Below, piece by piece: positions 42,261 to 54,961 of a DNA stretch of 64,000 nt; the first letter of the stretch is position 1, and every line of letters starts with the position of its first letter. The notes below the pieces were generated by a model that saw only the letters and a list, made by a program, of their open reading frames with translations, did no database searches and was not told the DNA's origin. Source of the stretch: Lingula anatina. Taxonomy: Eukaryota > Brachiopoda > Lingulata > Lingulida > Lingulidae. The DNA lies in contig NW_019775883.1 in NCBI RefSeq assembly GCF_001039355.2, forward strand, positions 36,670 through 100,669, written 5' to 3'. The position numbers and the translations under genes were made by a program.

Positions 42261-44111
42261 TGATCGAAGCCTCTTTGTAGAGAGCGCGAAAACTTAGTAT
42301 ACATGTATGTACTGGAAAATAGTATTTTTAGAACTAACATCATTTGACCAGACTATAATTTCTCTTTGTTTGTTTAGTCGGAATCTTTTAAGAATTGTTC
42401 TTCAAAAATAGTTCGAGAAACAGTTGATGTGGAGAAAGGACTTTTCGACACGAGAGATTTTCCAGTTCAATGAAATATATAAAATAAATAACAGGTGGGG
42501 AATTCCATTGTGAAAACAATGTATATTTTTTAACGCTAACACCGAAAGGAGAATTGGTTTGCGTACAGAGCTTTTCTATATGAAAAAAGGAATGCCTCCT
42601 GTTTTGTATAAATGACACGGATGCACGTCGATCGCTGGTTGAGCTGCAGTAATTCTAAATGGGAATGTATCGGCTCCTTTACCTGAGCTGGTACTGCATG
42701 ATAAGAATAATATAAGAAGGCATTTGTTCATGACCTCTTTCCCGAGGCTGCATGCTAAGTAGTTAAATTGGCAATAGGCGATACATTTTAATTGCCCAGC
42801 ATTATATCTGCGTTATACTTTACCAGGTCATACTAGGCTGTACTTGGACGCCGCTGACTTCAATGAGAAGATGATTTCAAAGGTAAGGAGATGTTTATTT
42901 ATTTATTTATTTATTTAGAGTTCTCTGAATAATTGAAAGTGTAGTCACAGAGAATAGAAAATAAGGCGCAGCTACACATAGCTCTACGTTTAAGAAGCTA
43001 GACTTTTATAATGCGTAAAAAAATAATTCCCCTGGATATTTTTGCAATTTTATCTTATAGCACCAATGTTAACGGTATCCAAAAATGGTGAGAAATTACG
43101 ATTTTCACACCGTTTTCCAATTTTCACCGGTATCATCAGTATTCACCCCCATGACAAGAGTAACTCAAACCATAGACACTTACAACTCAATATTGGGTTT
43201 AAGTCTGCGACGATGTTTGAATACATACCTTGTTGATTGAGGAAAAGGTGTTGACATATCCAGTAAAGTAATTTTACTATATGAGAATCAATCGCCCATC
43301 GTGTGCTTTAAACACACCATATCAACATTTTTCTTGACCCCTATTAAAGAAGCTAAAGTTCTGCGGTTAATATATGAGACATCGAAGTATACTTCCATGC
43401 TTCAGGTAACTAGCGGTTACGTATGCATCACGTAGGAAGGTACTAACATGAATAAAAAAGTTGGCGTCGCTTCTCTCTACACATATAAAACACTTAATAT
43501 AAATAATGACAATTTGGCTGTTATAGAGATATAAAATTGCCTTCTTTTCTCTCGTTTTGATAGTTATACTTTTTTTTTTGGGGGGGGGGGTACGTCAGAC
43601 GTTAACGAAGGGACACGTACCCGCTGCCCGCTGGAGTAAACGTGGAATTAAAGTCATCACTTAGTTGGCCTCTGTTACGAAGTAACGGAATCGCTAAGAG
43701 TAAAAATGGTAAAAATGGATGTCAACATAAACCACAGCCTGGATTACGTTAAACAAATGATGCACTCGGCTTTTATATTCTAAGCCGTCTTAATCCAAGA
43801 ATTCAAGAAGACACCCCAGCATAACTCATGCTGCAGAATGGCAATTGAAACCAGAGGCCCAGGAATGCTTAAGATCGTCTTTTCTGTCATCCAAATGTAT
43901 TTGCATCGCATTGGTATTCGATTTTGGTGATAATCATTTGGTGAAATGTTGATTTCCTCAAGCAATAATGGGGTTATTTCTACAGATTTTACTAGTGTTA
44001 AGACATGCCATCTTCAATGAGGACACCAGGGTGGTGTCTGGTTGTCGCACCTATCACAATTGGGCCTGCCCAAGTCTTCCTGACAGTGCTCCGTGACTCT
44101 GAAATAAGACT
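42261..44111. other. Intergenic, no supported gene
   Basis: One possible small exon (42826-42883) has an acceptor ending TTTACCAG, an open frame reading YLDAADFNEKMISK and a donor GTAAGG, but nothing links it to a gene. A (TTTA)n tract is at 42894-42917 and a T/G homopolymer junction at 43570-43590. Confidence 0.35.
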
Positions 44112-44705
44112 TGGATTCCCATCCCTAGATCGATCTAACAGGATCGGCCCATCTCCATGGGGTTTCTCGCTAAATTGCTTTCAGCTTAAGTGGCTTAGTC
44201 TGTCTGGGACGCCTACTTAAGCTGCTAGACGATAGTTAAAGGGATAATAACTCTTCGTATGAGATTACATTTCACAATAAAAACATTGTGAACAACTCAT
44301 AGAAATAAAATATATTCTGCTGTACAAGAAAAACGGCAGTTATAGCTAATATTCTGATATGTGAGCTTGTCTTTAGACCACGTAACCTCCACTGATGGCT
44401 AAACTCTGTTATAATCTCTTAAGAGATTATAACAAAAATAAAAAAAACTTTTTAGAAAAAAAAACAGGGACTAACTTTGAATGTAAAAATGGATTCATTA
44501 ACCATTGGTTAGTACGGGAAAATTGTTGTTTACTCCAGGAAAATTCATTTTTTTGGCCAAAATGAAGAGTTATTATCCCTTTAATTACCCCCTATCAGCT
44601 TCAGTAGGCGTGACTGATATCTAAGCCGCTAAAGTTAATTGCAATTAAGCGAGAATCCCTTGGAGATAGTTCGATCCAAAGTTAGTACGATAGGGTCTGG
44701 GAATT
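44112..44705. mobile_element. Second Harbinger-type MITE, split by a nested element
   Basis: Arms share GGATCGGCCCATCTCC and TTTCTCGCTAAATTGC on the left with GCAATTAAGCGAGAATCCC and GGAGATAGTTCGATCC on the right, matching the arms of the element at 41302-41562. The TTAA-type MITE at 44240-44580 is inserted in its middle. Confidence 0.65.
44240..44580. mobile_element. TTAA-flanked MITE, copy 2
   Basis: 341 bp, flanked by TTAA at 44236-44239 and 44581-44584. Ends AGGGATAATAACTCTTCGT and AAGAGTTATTATCCCT. It is in opposite orientation to copy 1 and has an extra ~40 bp containing the palindrome ATAATCTCTTAAGAGATTAT. Confidence 0.85.
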
Positions 44706-45745
44706 GTCTCTGAGACTCGGCGTGGACCATTTTAATGTTAATGTATATGGAATATCAAAATATGACCGAAGTATCATCCTTTTGGTCGTTTGATAGTGCC
44801 AAAACCAAGGAATTTTATAATTCAACAAAATATGTGAGAAAATACCACTAAGTCCTATGTGGTTGATTACTAACATTTTCCCATTAGGGGTGCCTCGAGG
44901 TGGCATAGCATGCATACATAACTTGACCTAATAAACGTTGTATTATTGGCGCATTTTTGGAGGAAAATCCCCTTGTATCTCCACGTAAAAAAATGGCTGT
45001 CAACTTTTGAGCGTGTGACGCACGCGCACGGCCCCGAGATTGGGGTAGGCGAGTTTTCATGCTGAAATCTGGATCGAATTTCCAAAAGAAATATCTTGAC
45101 AAAGAAGCTTGGAATGTTTTGGGTGGTGACCATGGTCTGAGGATTATTTTTTATTTATTTATTTTTTTAAATTATTATTTTTCTGTTTTCTTCCTTGTTT
45201 TTAATTCTATCCCGTTTATTTTTCAATTCTATTTCATTTTCGTCGGGTCGTACACTTATAAAGAAGAAAAGAGCCACCTGATGGCTTTTTGGTGCTCGAG
45301 TGTCCGATGTGTCTTTGTTCCCGTCAGGGGCCTCAACAGAAATAGGCCAGACATATTGGCATCTATTGTAAACCGGGCTAAGACCCAGCACAGTGCTATA
45401 TATAAGAACAAGACCTTAATTTTCACCCTTACTTGACCGATCCGCTTTGAAAGATTGACAACTTACCAAGCCGAATATTTCGTCAGAGAATCACGTTAAC
45501 GCAACCCCTACCTCGTCAAGTTCTGATAATGTCAGCAGGAAGCGAACTTGAAGCAAATTTGTATAAGGGAGAAAAAATTCTGTAACGACATTACATGTTC
45601 GTTCCTCTTTAATTGTACCAGCCCACTTAAGTGTAACGCTCGAAGTGAAGTGTCATTATATTCTTTAACCAATCAAGGTGACAATCGAGTGTGGCATGGA
45701 AAATATTCAGTGTCGCATTCATTCGTATTATCAGAACAGCAGGAA
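44706..45745. other. Intergenic, no supported gene
   Basis: The longest ORF here (45059-45436, plus) is largely hydrophobic low-complexity translation of a T-rich tract and is not convincing. No motif is recognised. Confidence 0.4.
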
Positions 45746-45747
45746 GT

Positions 45748-46005
45748 GTGATTTTGAGTGGGCACGGCATTCACCGGATTTGAACCTCCCCCAGATTTTT
45801 TTCTGTGGGTGTACTCGGTATCTCAATGATAAAATATACCAGAACAACCCTCAAATGATTTCAAATGATTGGTGAACTGTGGGGAGCAATCGCAGCAAAA
45901 ATGAGGGAAACTCTAAGGAGAAATGTGTTTGAGAAATTGACAACTTTTACGCGACACATGAAATGTGCATCCAATGCCTCGGAGGCCATTTTAAAAAGAA
46001 CATAC
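45748..46005 (+). mobile_element. DDE transposase relic (mariner-like, C-terminal part)
   Basis: Plus-strand translation shows WARHSPDLNLPQIFF, NDKIYQNNPQMI, then after a stop a block ending CIQCLGGHFKKN. The order SPDL-P-FF, VYxNNPxT, GGH matches the C-terminal half of DDE transposases common in invertebrate genomes. It has stops and is inactive. Confidence 0.6.
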
Positions 46006-46673
46006 ATGTAGCTTTTATGCAAAGCAACCAAGAAAACTGAAACTTTGGGAAAAAATCATGCACATATTGAAGTTTAAGTCCAGCAAATTTCTTGATATTT
46101 TGATGGACCTTTGTAGGATTTTGAAAAAATATTAAAAATTTTATGGGTTCTTTCTTTTTCTGTCTTTTGTTCACCCTGCATCTTCCCTTCAACTTTAATG
46201 TCCTTGCTCTCGCCGGTGGAAAATACCAAGAGACGCGTATCGCCTTGCTGTTCCTGTAGTTAAATTTTTGTGTTAATTTTGTTTTTAAGCATTATGCAAT
46301 GTTACTTCAAACTTGACAAAATAACCCATTTTGTGTATCATTTTTTTCTGGTTTTTGTCTGTACTTCCGACAGTTTTGCTGCCTTATTTTATGTGTTACT
46401 ATCAAGACGACCTGGATCTCCGTGCATTCTGATCAATTTGAGTCATAAATAGGCGGCATTTCGTGATTTTTCTTCTTAGATATTTCGATACCACCGTATG
46501 ATTTATACATCCCAATGATTTCAAGCTCTGTCGCCCACGGTGCCATGCTCAGTGTGGAGTTTACCCGTTGACAGGCAGTTAATGTCAGGGGCCATTACAC
46601 CAGGGCTGTTATAGCAACCTGATGAGACGCGTAGACAGGTAAATGACGTCGTATGCATCACCTGTGCCCCATG
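46006..46673. other. Intergenic, nothing recognised
   Basis: No coding character and no repeats identified by eye. Confidence 0.4.
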
Positions 46674-48133
46674 GTATTAAGTAAATTGCATAATAGAATG
46701 AAATATATATCCAAGTAACTGTTCTCGGGAGTAAATCTGGCTATGCTATAACAAACATTTACAATTCAATTGCCTTTTGGAAATCTTTCAGGCAATGCGC
46801 CTAATCGTAATAAATCTGATAATAGAAGTAGTTGCATTGTTGTTGTAAGATATATCTTCATTGTAATTCTTTCTGAGCCGTAGGGCTCAGGGGTGTAATA
46901 AATTTTATTGATAAAAAGTAATATTGGCTCCACGGACCGTCAAATGGTGCACTGCTAGGCCTGCATGCTAACTGTCACCCCCTCGTATGAACTTCAGAGC
47001 GAGGACAGTTTGAAAATAGGGTAGTGAAAATAATTAACTATATTTCAAATATTAATAAAGAGTCATTTACGCGTTAATCGGGCTTTGGAGTACTAAATGA
47101 TGTCATTAAACGGTGATCGTGGTATTAAGTAAATTGCATAATAGAATGAAATATATATCCAAGTAACTGTTCTCGGGAGTAAATCTGGCTATGCTATAAC
47201 AAACATTTACAATTCAATTGCCTTTTGGAAATCTTTCAGGCAATGCGCCTAATCGTAATAAATCTGATAGCATTAGTAGTAGTTGCATTGTTGATATGAC
47301 TTTACATTTTTCATTGTAATTCTTTCTGAGCCGTATAGGGCTCAGGGGTGTAATAAATTTTATTGATAAAAAGTAATATTGGCCCCACGGACCATCAAAT
47401 GGTGCACAAAGCCTACTGCTAGGCATGCATGCTTACTGTCACCCCTCGTATGAACTTCAGAGCGAGGACGTAGTTTGAAAATAGGGTTGGTAAAGTATAT
47501 CTCCTGAATAGAGGCTATTCACCTGGATAGCCTCATTCCCTGATGAAGATGTCCTGATAGACATCGAAATATTGGAGGTAAAAAAAAACTCCTCAAACTC
47601 AATATTAGCTGTTGACTGAAGAAAAATTACACCATTCTTAGGGTAGTTAAAATAATTAATACAATATTTCAAATATTAATAAAGAGTCATTTACGCGTTA
47701 ATCGGGAGATTGGATAATTAATTTAAGAGAATTCCCTAAAGAGGAAAGACATGGTTTTGTCAGATGTACTACTCATATAGACTGTAACAGGTATACGTCA
47801 CCTAGGTAACATTGACATACAGGTAGGTGGGTTTTGAAATGATATGATTTATGTCTTAAGTACAGTACAGTCATAGGTACAATCCTGCCTTCCAGCACTA
47901 ATTATTGTCTCATTTAGTTTGTATTATGATGTGTGTAACATGATCTCAGTTATTGATGTTTTTGAAACAGCTGAAGTATTTCATTTTATTAGACTACCAC
48001 AGGTTAAATAGGACTCAAAATGAACTAGGATCCAAAATAATTATTATATTATTAAAATCTGAGCTAAGCTTTTTCAGAAAAATCGCTGGCAGGGCTTTGG
48101 AGTACTAAATGATGTCATTAAACGGTGATCGTG
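46674..48133. repeat. Tandem duplication, short copy (46674-47121) and long copy (47122-48133)
   Basis: Both copies start TGGTATTAAGTAAATTGC and end GGTGATCGTGG. The second has a ~155-bp insert near 47487-47640 (with CCTGATGAAGATGTCC and GACATCGAAATATTGG) and a ~380-bp insert at about 47707-48090. Remaining sequence is nearly identical. Each copy contains a CTGAGCC...GGGCTCAG hairpin (46872, 47327). It is either a recent duplication or two haplotypes placed in series. Confidence 0.85.
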
Positions 48134-48341
48134 GGTGGTCAGGTAAAGGAGAAATTTGAGACGGCAGTTTTTTCAATTTTGCCCCAAATTCGCAATTATG
48201 ACGTCACCCGTAATATGACATGTGTGTAAATGTTAAATTATTTACAGTAGTCACTGAACACTGAAGATTTATCTGTTATCCAAAAGAATTTATGTAAGGC
48301 AATAAAGGAGGAGTTTTTGGCAAAGGCTAACGATATCCTTT

Positions 48342-48710
48342 TAAGACGCGGCTTTCAATTATGGTTTAAGCATCTCCTCGTCTCAAAGTAGGATCCAAAA
48401 TAAGAAAATTTTAATTCGGATCCTCGTCTCAATATACTGTAGCTAGGCGCACTGATTGTGGTAATTTATATCGTGATCATTATATCTTTAATCATTTTTA
48501 AAAGTTCAGACCAATTTTCGGGTTTTAAGTTATTTTGTGGAATGGGCCCCTGGTCGTTTTCGAACGCAACCACTGCAATTATCGAGGTCTCATTAAGACG
48601 CAGCACCCAATTATGGTTTTAGCTCCTTCCCGTCTCAATTTACCTTTCTTAGGCGCACTTCCTGCAGTAATTGCTATCGTGATCATTATATCTTTAATTA
48701 TCTTTGTTTT
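48342..48710. repeat. Diverged tandem repeat, period about 250 bp
   Basis: AAGACGCGGCTTTCAATTATGG (48342) and AAGACGCAGCACCCAATTATGG (48594) start two units. Both continue with CGTCTCAA, TAGGCGCACT and ATCGTGATCATTATATCTTTAAT. The hydrophobic 97-codon ORF overlapping the second unit follows the repeat and is not treated as a gene. Confidence 0.7.
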
Positions 48711-50570
48711 TTTTCTGACGTTAATGTCGGGAGAGCTAATCATACTGAGAGCTTCTATCCTTCAGCCGAGAATCTTTATAATACAAGTGCTTGAATTTAT
48801 TTATTCAAAAATCTATTACACTTTTTAAAACATCGACTCTTTTACTTCTTAATTTATTCTCGATTCTGTATATATCTAGTGTATATCTTTATTGACTGAA
48901 TAAATTTTATCTTATCTAAGTACTTTAAATCAAATTTGTACTCGTGTTTGTAAGGCAGGTGCCATTTATTTATTTATTTATCTTGTTTTTATCTAATTAA
49001 AATATATTTGCCGTTGCGCTATACAATACAGTAGAATTGAACAGGACGCGTGTGCGGCATCCCGACCCATAGATCATCCTTTTATAAATAATACTTAGAC
49101 CTCTTAACTTTGTTGACAACACAAAGTGTCTCTTTTTAAAGAGCTGTTAAAACACCTGTATTATATATATTATCAATATTTTATGTCATACATTGAAAGA
49201 CTTCAGTTGAAATTTAATAAATCACTTGCTGGCCACATTGATTATTCTTTGATTTTTATGTAGTCAGAGTATTTGAGTATAGAAAACTGCTAATGCATTT
49301 CAAACGAGGTATTTCTTTCTAAAGCATTAACAACAGTTCATGCCTTTCGAAATTATAAGAAACGGAGAGAAACGCCCTTTTTGTATGTGTGTGTGTGTCT
49401 GTACGTGTTGAGGTGGAACAAAAGGGACTCTTTCTCTCTGACAGTTGTCAATGTTGACAGGTATACCATTTGCTTTTGTCCCTCTGTTCATAATACATTT
49501 ATCCATTCGTCGCTAGCCTTTGCTCAGTATTAGAAGTTAAGGCTTATTTTCAGTGTGGCTTAAGTTATTCAGTTATTTCGCCCAGGTGCACCATTGGGGA
49601 CAGGTTAATACTAGTAATCGGATCCCTGTTGTTTGATCGCGCTTTGTATGACGGGGTAGTAGGACAAAAGGTGGACGTTTCTACTGTTCAGTACTCTCTA
49701 AATAGCTCATTGTACTGCTGGACGTGTTGTGAGAATTTTGTCGTTAAATGTTGTGTCATTTTACTGATCTTCGACGTCGTGACATCCGCGAAAGGTGAGA
49801 GAAGCTCTTTTTTTCTCAGTTAATTCCCTTTATGTCACCTTTGATATTTAATAGCAATCGTTTATTTCAATAACGCACAAAAACGTCATTTTAAAGTCAT
49901 TTTCAGGGGTCAGGGTCTCTTCTGAAAATAACCAATGGCCAATGGCAAGGTCCATCCCTTATGGACCCTCTCTGCTACAAAGCTAGAAAGCTGTTTGCTT
50001 AGCCGTTCTATGTACCACCCCGTGGTCACCTATAGTTACTGCATCCACTTGTAACAATACATGCCGATCGATTCTTTGGCAAACAATTATAAATCCAGTC
50101 TCTCACACGCCCATGCATATGCGTCTTTCAAAATGGCCGTTTATTGACGCACGAGTATTTTTCACAGGTAAGACTGTGATGTCATTTCAGATCTTTTTCA
50201 ACATCAACCTCTAAAAAGCGACGGGGACTGCGACGTGAGGGGTGGATTTAGTGAACTATGACAAGGAGTGGCCGTGTGCCCGGCTTGGAGACAAAATGTG
50301 AATGTCACTGACGCCACCATTCCCTGACCGCCGAGGAGGAATATGGAGTAAAGGGCACGACTCTGAAATTATTCACAGGGGGGATACGTACTGCAGATCT
50401 TAAGCCTTTACATTTAATATAGCACAAAAAGGAGTTGACAGGTAAAGTTGCCTTGTCAGATATATGTGTGTGTTATTAAAATATCGAACATCAAACCAAA
50501 TTTTGAAGTCAGCTCTTTAACATTCCAACAAACGCTTAACCTGTAGGTTGGTTACGTCATTCCGGTGTTC
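48711..50570. other. Intergenic, no supported gene
   Basis: No conserved ORF. A possible donor (CGAAAG before GTGAGA at 49795) follows a 190-bp open stretch, but I cannot assign it. A GT-rich tract is at 49385-49399. Confidence 0.35.
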
Positions 50571-50744
50571 CTGAATATATAGTTTCGACTCGCCCAGTGG
50601 TTACTGCGAGCATTCAGTGTACACGTAGGGAATATAGCGCAATGTTAAGGCAAGCTGCGTGAGTTGGAAATAATATTTTCCTTTTTAATCATCCTCCGAG
50701 AGAATAGAGGAAAACGCGCAGACTGCAATAGCTATATTACACAG
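50571..50744 (+). promoter_or_regulatory. Candidate promoter and leader exon of sulfotransferase F
   Basis: A TATA-like GAATATATAG lies at 50573. About 30 bp later begins a stretch ending ATTACACAG before a strong donor GTAAGT (50745). Gene F's start exon has its own acceptor (TTTTTCCAG at 51991) five bases before the ATG, so an upstream non-coding exon must exist. This is the best candidate; the intron would be 1.25 kb. Confidence 0.4.
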
Positions 50745-51996
50745 GTAAGTTCTTATTTTATGAGGCATGATGAATATTAAATCATATTATATATGTGTAA
50801 GGAGGGAAAATAGGTATTAATAAACTGCAAATGTCATATTATGAAGATCACTCCAATGTATCACAGCCTTAGAAATGTCAGTTTTACCTGAATTAACAAT
50901 GATAATTCCGATGACAATAATCAATTGTAGAGAGCAGTATTTATACACATTCTAGAAATTGAAAATTTGCCAACGTTTTATTCAGTTTTCGCACAGTTGT
51001 TGGGTGGGTTATGACACAATACACAATGTCTTTCGGGTGGATTCTCTCTAACGGTGAATATTTCTTTACAAACACGAAAGATAGATTGGGTGTTACACGT
51101 CGCCCGTGATTCGAAAGCATCGTGAATAGCGACATATTAAAATGCAATTGTTACTTCTGATGTGGCATTTTAAAGCTTCATATTTTTTTTCATATTATTC
51201 AAAGTCCCTATCGTTTTCTTTGCATAACATGCCTCAATGCCCAGGTACTCAGGAATGTCTGGTTGCCCCTGAAAATAGGTCCCTTTTCGTGTTTTTTCAA
51301 AATTTCGAGGTGTCTGTCCTATTTGTTGGTGTCGTTTATCCATCAATTTTCCACGTTTGTCTTGGATGTTTATCATGACAGCAGTAAAAATATTTACTAA
51401 TTTATTGAATAATGTACACAGATTATTGAACAGAGGTTCAAATATGCTTATGATTTATTTTTTCGGAAATTAGGAAAGTAACCAAATGCTTTTAGTTTGT
51501 AAAAACATGGCCTACAAATAGTTTTATTGATCCATTGTTATACATTGTTTAAATTGGGATTGCAGAAATGTTTATGCTAACTAGTATTTTTTTTAATTCA
51601 ATAATTGCGTCTTGGTCTGCTTGAACCTCATTCTATTAGATCTTATACATGTTAACCAGTGCTTTAAAGAAATGTAACATCGGTCATAATTTACTAAAAT
51701 AAAGGAATTGTCGGTCTAGGACATTATTAAGGCATATTTGTTATATGAAGCAGTCCTCACGTTACATGGATTTCTTCTGTCACAAACATGTTACATGTAG
51801 ATATCATTATGCACTATTTAGGTTGAAGGATTTCAGTATGCTTTGCATTATATGCCTGTAGACGCTTTGAAAGTGTTTCAAGGGGTCTCATTAAGAGGGG
51901 TTTTAAGTCTTTGAAGAAAAAAACAAGAAAATTGGATTTATCACTAATTAACTTGATGAGAATCCTTATTCATTTTCCTTTTTTTTTCCAGATACA

Positions 51997-54961
51997 ATGA
52001 GGGTCCGTATGGTGATAACACGGGGCATACAGGTGTCCGCTATCCTCACAATCATATGGACGCTTTATTCTATTCTACGTGAGTAAACGTATATATGTCC
52101 ACGAAAAATGAATAATTGTGGAAATGACCCCCCTTTCAGTTGATTAAAGGTACACTCTATGCGTTTGAAAATTCCGTAAAATCATATTCCCTATGTGTAC
52201 GTATCCCGCAAAGCTACTTCTCTTTCCCAATTTAGACCTGAAAGCTACAAAGCCCCTCAAATAAAAGTACCCAATGGACGGGAAGATACGGCGTTTTGGG
52301 TTACTGGGCAGTCATAGAGATCTAAATCATTAAAAGGAAATGGGATAAAACATCGAATTCAAATGAATGAGAAGATGAAAATTGCTTTTTTTGCCCAAGA
52401 TTTCAATTCAGAATTAATTTGGCGGGTAAAGTACATCTGAATCATTTGAATATCAGTTTTTAGACCTTTTAATGTGCCCAGAAAAGAGGGATTAGAAGAT
52501 CTTAGCCTTAGAGGTAGAATACCTGGCAAAATGGCCCGAGGCAGACAACGTAAGTCCTTTCTTGACAATTTTGAATTACCAACAAGACACCTTTGGTCAT
52601 GGGCGAGAAATAGAACCCTTTGGCAAAATATCATCGTTCGTCAACACCGATCGGTGATGGCACATGAAGAAGAAGAATGTGCCCTAAAGTTCTTTTTTTT
52701 TTTTTTTTTTTGCTTACTCTCTCTACCTTACCTCTCCGCCAGTAAACACTTATTTTATACGTATTCTCATGCCCATTAGAAAACGTGTAAAATAAGTGAA
52801 CCCATAAGCCCATAAATATGCTTAGATTACTTGTGATAAGAGCTTGTCTTACTAGTACAGTTCCTTTCATTACTAACATTCTCACACCCTTTTCACCTTC
52901 ATTCCTCTCTCTCTCTCTCTCTCATTCGTAAAATTAGTAATCATTTGTTGTCAAAGATTAAATGATGAAGTAATTGCAGTGAGTCCAGTATTGCCCAGCC
53001 AGCTATTCTACCTATTTTTTTTTCTACTCAGAAATTGGACTCAGCTCAGAGGAGATGGCTTCTGTTGTAGGTTTACAAAGGAAAGTTGAACGGCAAGACA
53101 TGGTAAGAGTTGAATATTCGTGTTCATTTATCATAGATATTAGCTGCATTCATTTTCACTTTAATAACATAAAATTAGATTAATAAACCTCTGAGTTTCT
53201 TTGTTGCATTTATAATGAGATCAGATCACTATGTGATATTCTTCACCGTCTAGTAGGTTTCATATTTCTAGACAAAAACAATATAGCCATTGTTTATGTA
53301 TTTTTAATCGAATAAATTTCAATTCAATCATTACCAATACATATTATATGAAGAGATATTGAAACATTTTAAAAAGAATGTACATTTATTATTATTTAGA
53401 CCACTCGTGATTACGGGGGGATTTTTTAAGCATTTAATCAATCAAATACAATTCATCTGACAGTCCACTACCGCCAAAGCTGAGGAGACGACAACAAAAC
53501 CGCCTGAACCAGAGACGCTGAGAAGCTGTAAGCCAATTGAATTTAGGACTAAAATGTCTAGGGATAAAAAGCCAAAGCTGGTTCGTGAGCCGTTATGGGG
53601 TCCGGTAAGTTTTTATTGTTTTTTTCACGCACTCAGTCAGACATGCTGTAGGCTGACCAGTAATTATATCCTGGCTAGCAGTAAAAAATGTATACATGCT
53701 TTTAAACTATTATGTCTATTTGCAAAAAATAAAAAATAAATAAATAAATAATAATAATAATAATAATAATAATAATTTAAAAAAAATGATAATAATCATA
53801 ATAATTGGAATGCAGTGATGCAGATGAGTTGGACTTCCGTAGAACTAAACCTGCCTGGTTAGAATTTATCTTTTCCCTAGCATACTATAGTAAGCAGATG
53901 TTACCGAGCCAAGCTATTTTCAAAGCGAAAATGTCAAAAAAATGCCTAATAAGCAAAAATGTCAACACCTTATAAGTGCTAAGTCTGGTTCAACCTACAT
54001 TTTTTAAAAGTCTTCACTCTATATCTTAAGATATAATCTGTATTCTCATTCCATATCAGTCATTAATTTATGACTTTTGCAGCTTCCTCCCCGAATGAAC
54101 GCTTCATCGGTTGACGCAGTATGGGCGGAGGAGATCCAAAAACGGAAAGAACACATACGCGGAAAATGTGCGCAATACAAAATCAAGACAAGCCCACTGC
54201 CAGCAGGTGGAGCTTTACATCAGTACTGGGTGGATGACCATCACAAGTTCATCTTCTGTGAAATTCCCAAAGTTGGCTGCACAAACTGGAAGAAAATCAT
54301 GTTGATGATGCTATGCAACTACAACAAGTCCTACATTTGGCCCCTAGGTCAGGAGCAGGTGCACGAAGGATTGTCGTACAAAGTAATGAGAAGATTGCAA
54401 TCTTTTAAACAGAGAGCAGACAGTGACACAAGACTTAAGAACTACAAAAAAGTATTTTTCGTGAGGCATCCTTTCGAAAGACTGGTTTCGTTTTTCAGGG
54501 ATAAACTCGATAAAGCAAGGGGTCACTTTCGTTATTACCACCCAAGAATTGCGGGCTACGTATTACGTTCTATGAACAAAAAACGGAACGTAACAAATAA
54601 AATGATTATGGATTATAATGTAACATTCCCAGAATATATCCAGTATGTGATAAATACAAAGAAGTTTCCTGACATTCACTGGGGTATTCAGCACTCCTTG
54701 TGCCACCCCTGCAGTGTCGATTATGACGTCATAGGAAGATACGAAACCATCGTTGAGGACTCAAATAATCTTTTGAAAATGCTAGGAATTGATGAATTCA
54801 CATACCCGCAGTCGGACAATACTGCGTATGCAAAACACAAAACCATGGATTTAGTTCCAAAGTATTTCAAGGCTCTTAAACCTGAGATGATCAAAGAACT
54901 ACAAAATATATATAAAATTGATGCAGATATATTAGGTTATGATCTCAATATAAAGCTTTGA
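51997..54961 (+). CDS. Carbohydrate sulfotransferase F, intact divergent member
   Basis: Coding exons 51997-52078, 53032-53102, 53464-53604 and 54083-54961 give 390 residues. The exon and phase pattern is the same as A-E, but the stem exon is much shorter (47 codons against 89-97) and the donors are strong (GTGAGT, GTAAGA, GTAAGT). Anchor near residues 9-27. The PAPS 5' loop CEIPKVGCTNWKK is at 157-169 and RHPFERLVSFFRDK at 226-239; CHPCSVDYDVIGRYET follows. AATAAA is at 55087. It stands outside the array, has no local duplicates and shows no lesions, so it may represent the ancestral type. Acceptor substrate unknown. Confidence 0.88.
52474..52711 (+). mobile_element. 3' end of a non-LTR retrotransposon in intron 1 of gene F
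   Basis: An open stretch reads LRGRIPGKMARGRQRKSFLD, then a WSWARNRTLWQNII block and HEEEE, the typical C-terminus of invertebrate LINE reverse transcriptases (GKRxRGRQR...DRxxWR). A poly(T) follows at 52692-52711. Only the last ~70 codons remain. Confidence 0.6.
53730..53800. repeat. (AATA)n/(AAT)n microsatellite in intron 3 of gene F
   Basis: AATA and AAT repeats, the complement-type counterpart of the TTTA tracts elsewhere. Confidence 0.9.

Noticed and set aside
42826-42883. Possible small exon reading YLDAADFNEKMISK
   Set aside because: Good splice-site-like ends, but no neighbouring exon or recognised family; noted only.
43985-44093. Open stretch after a TTTCTACAG acceptor-like site
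   Set aside because: Ends in a stop within 36 codons, no family recognised, and adjoins a MITE.
45059-45436. 125-codon plus-strand ORF
   Set aside because: Half of it is Phe/Ile/Tyr from a T-rich tract and there is no splice or family support.
48535-48828. 97-codon hydrophobic ORF
   Set aside because: Begins at a non-ATG codon, overlaps a diverged tandem repeat and has no recognisable motif; hydrophobicity follows from T-rich DNA.
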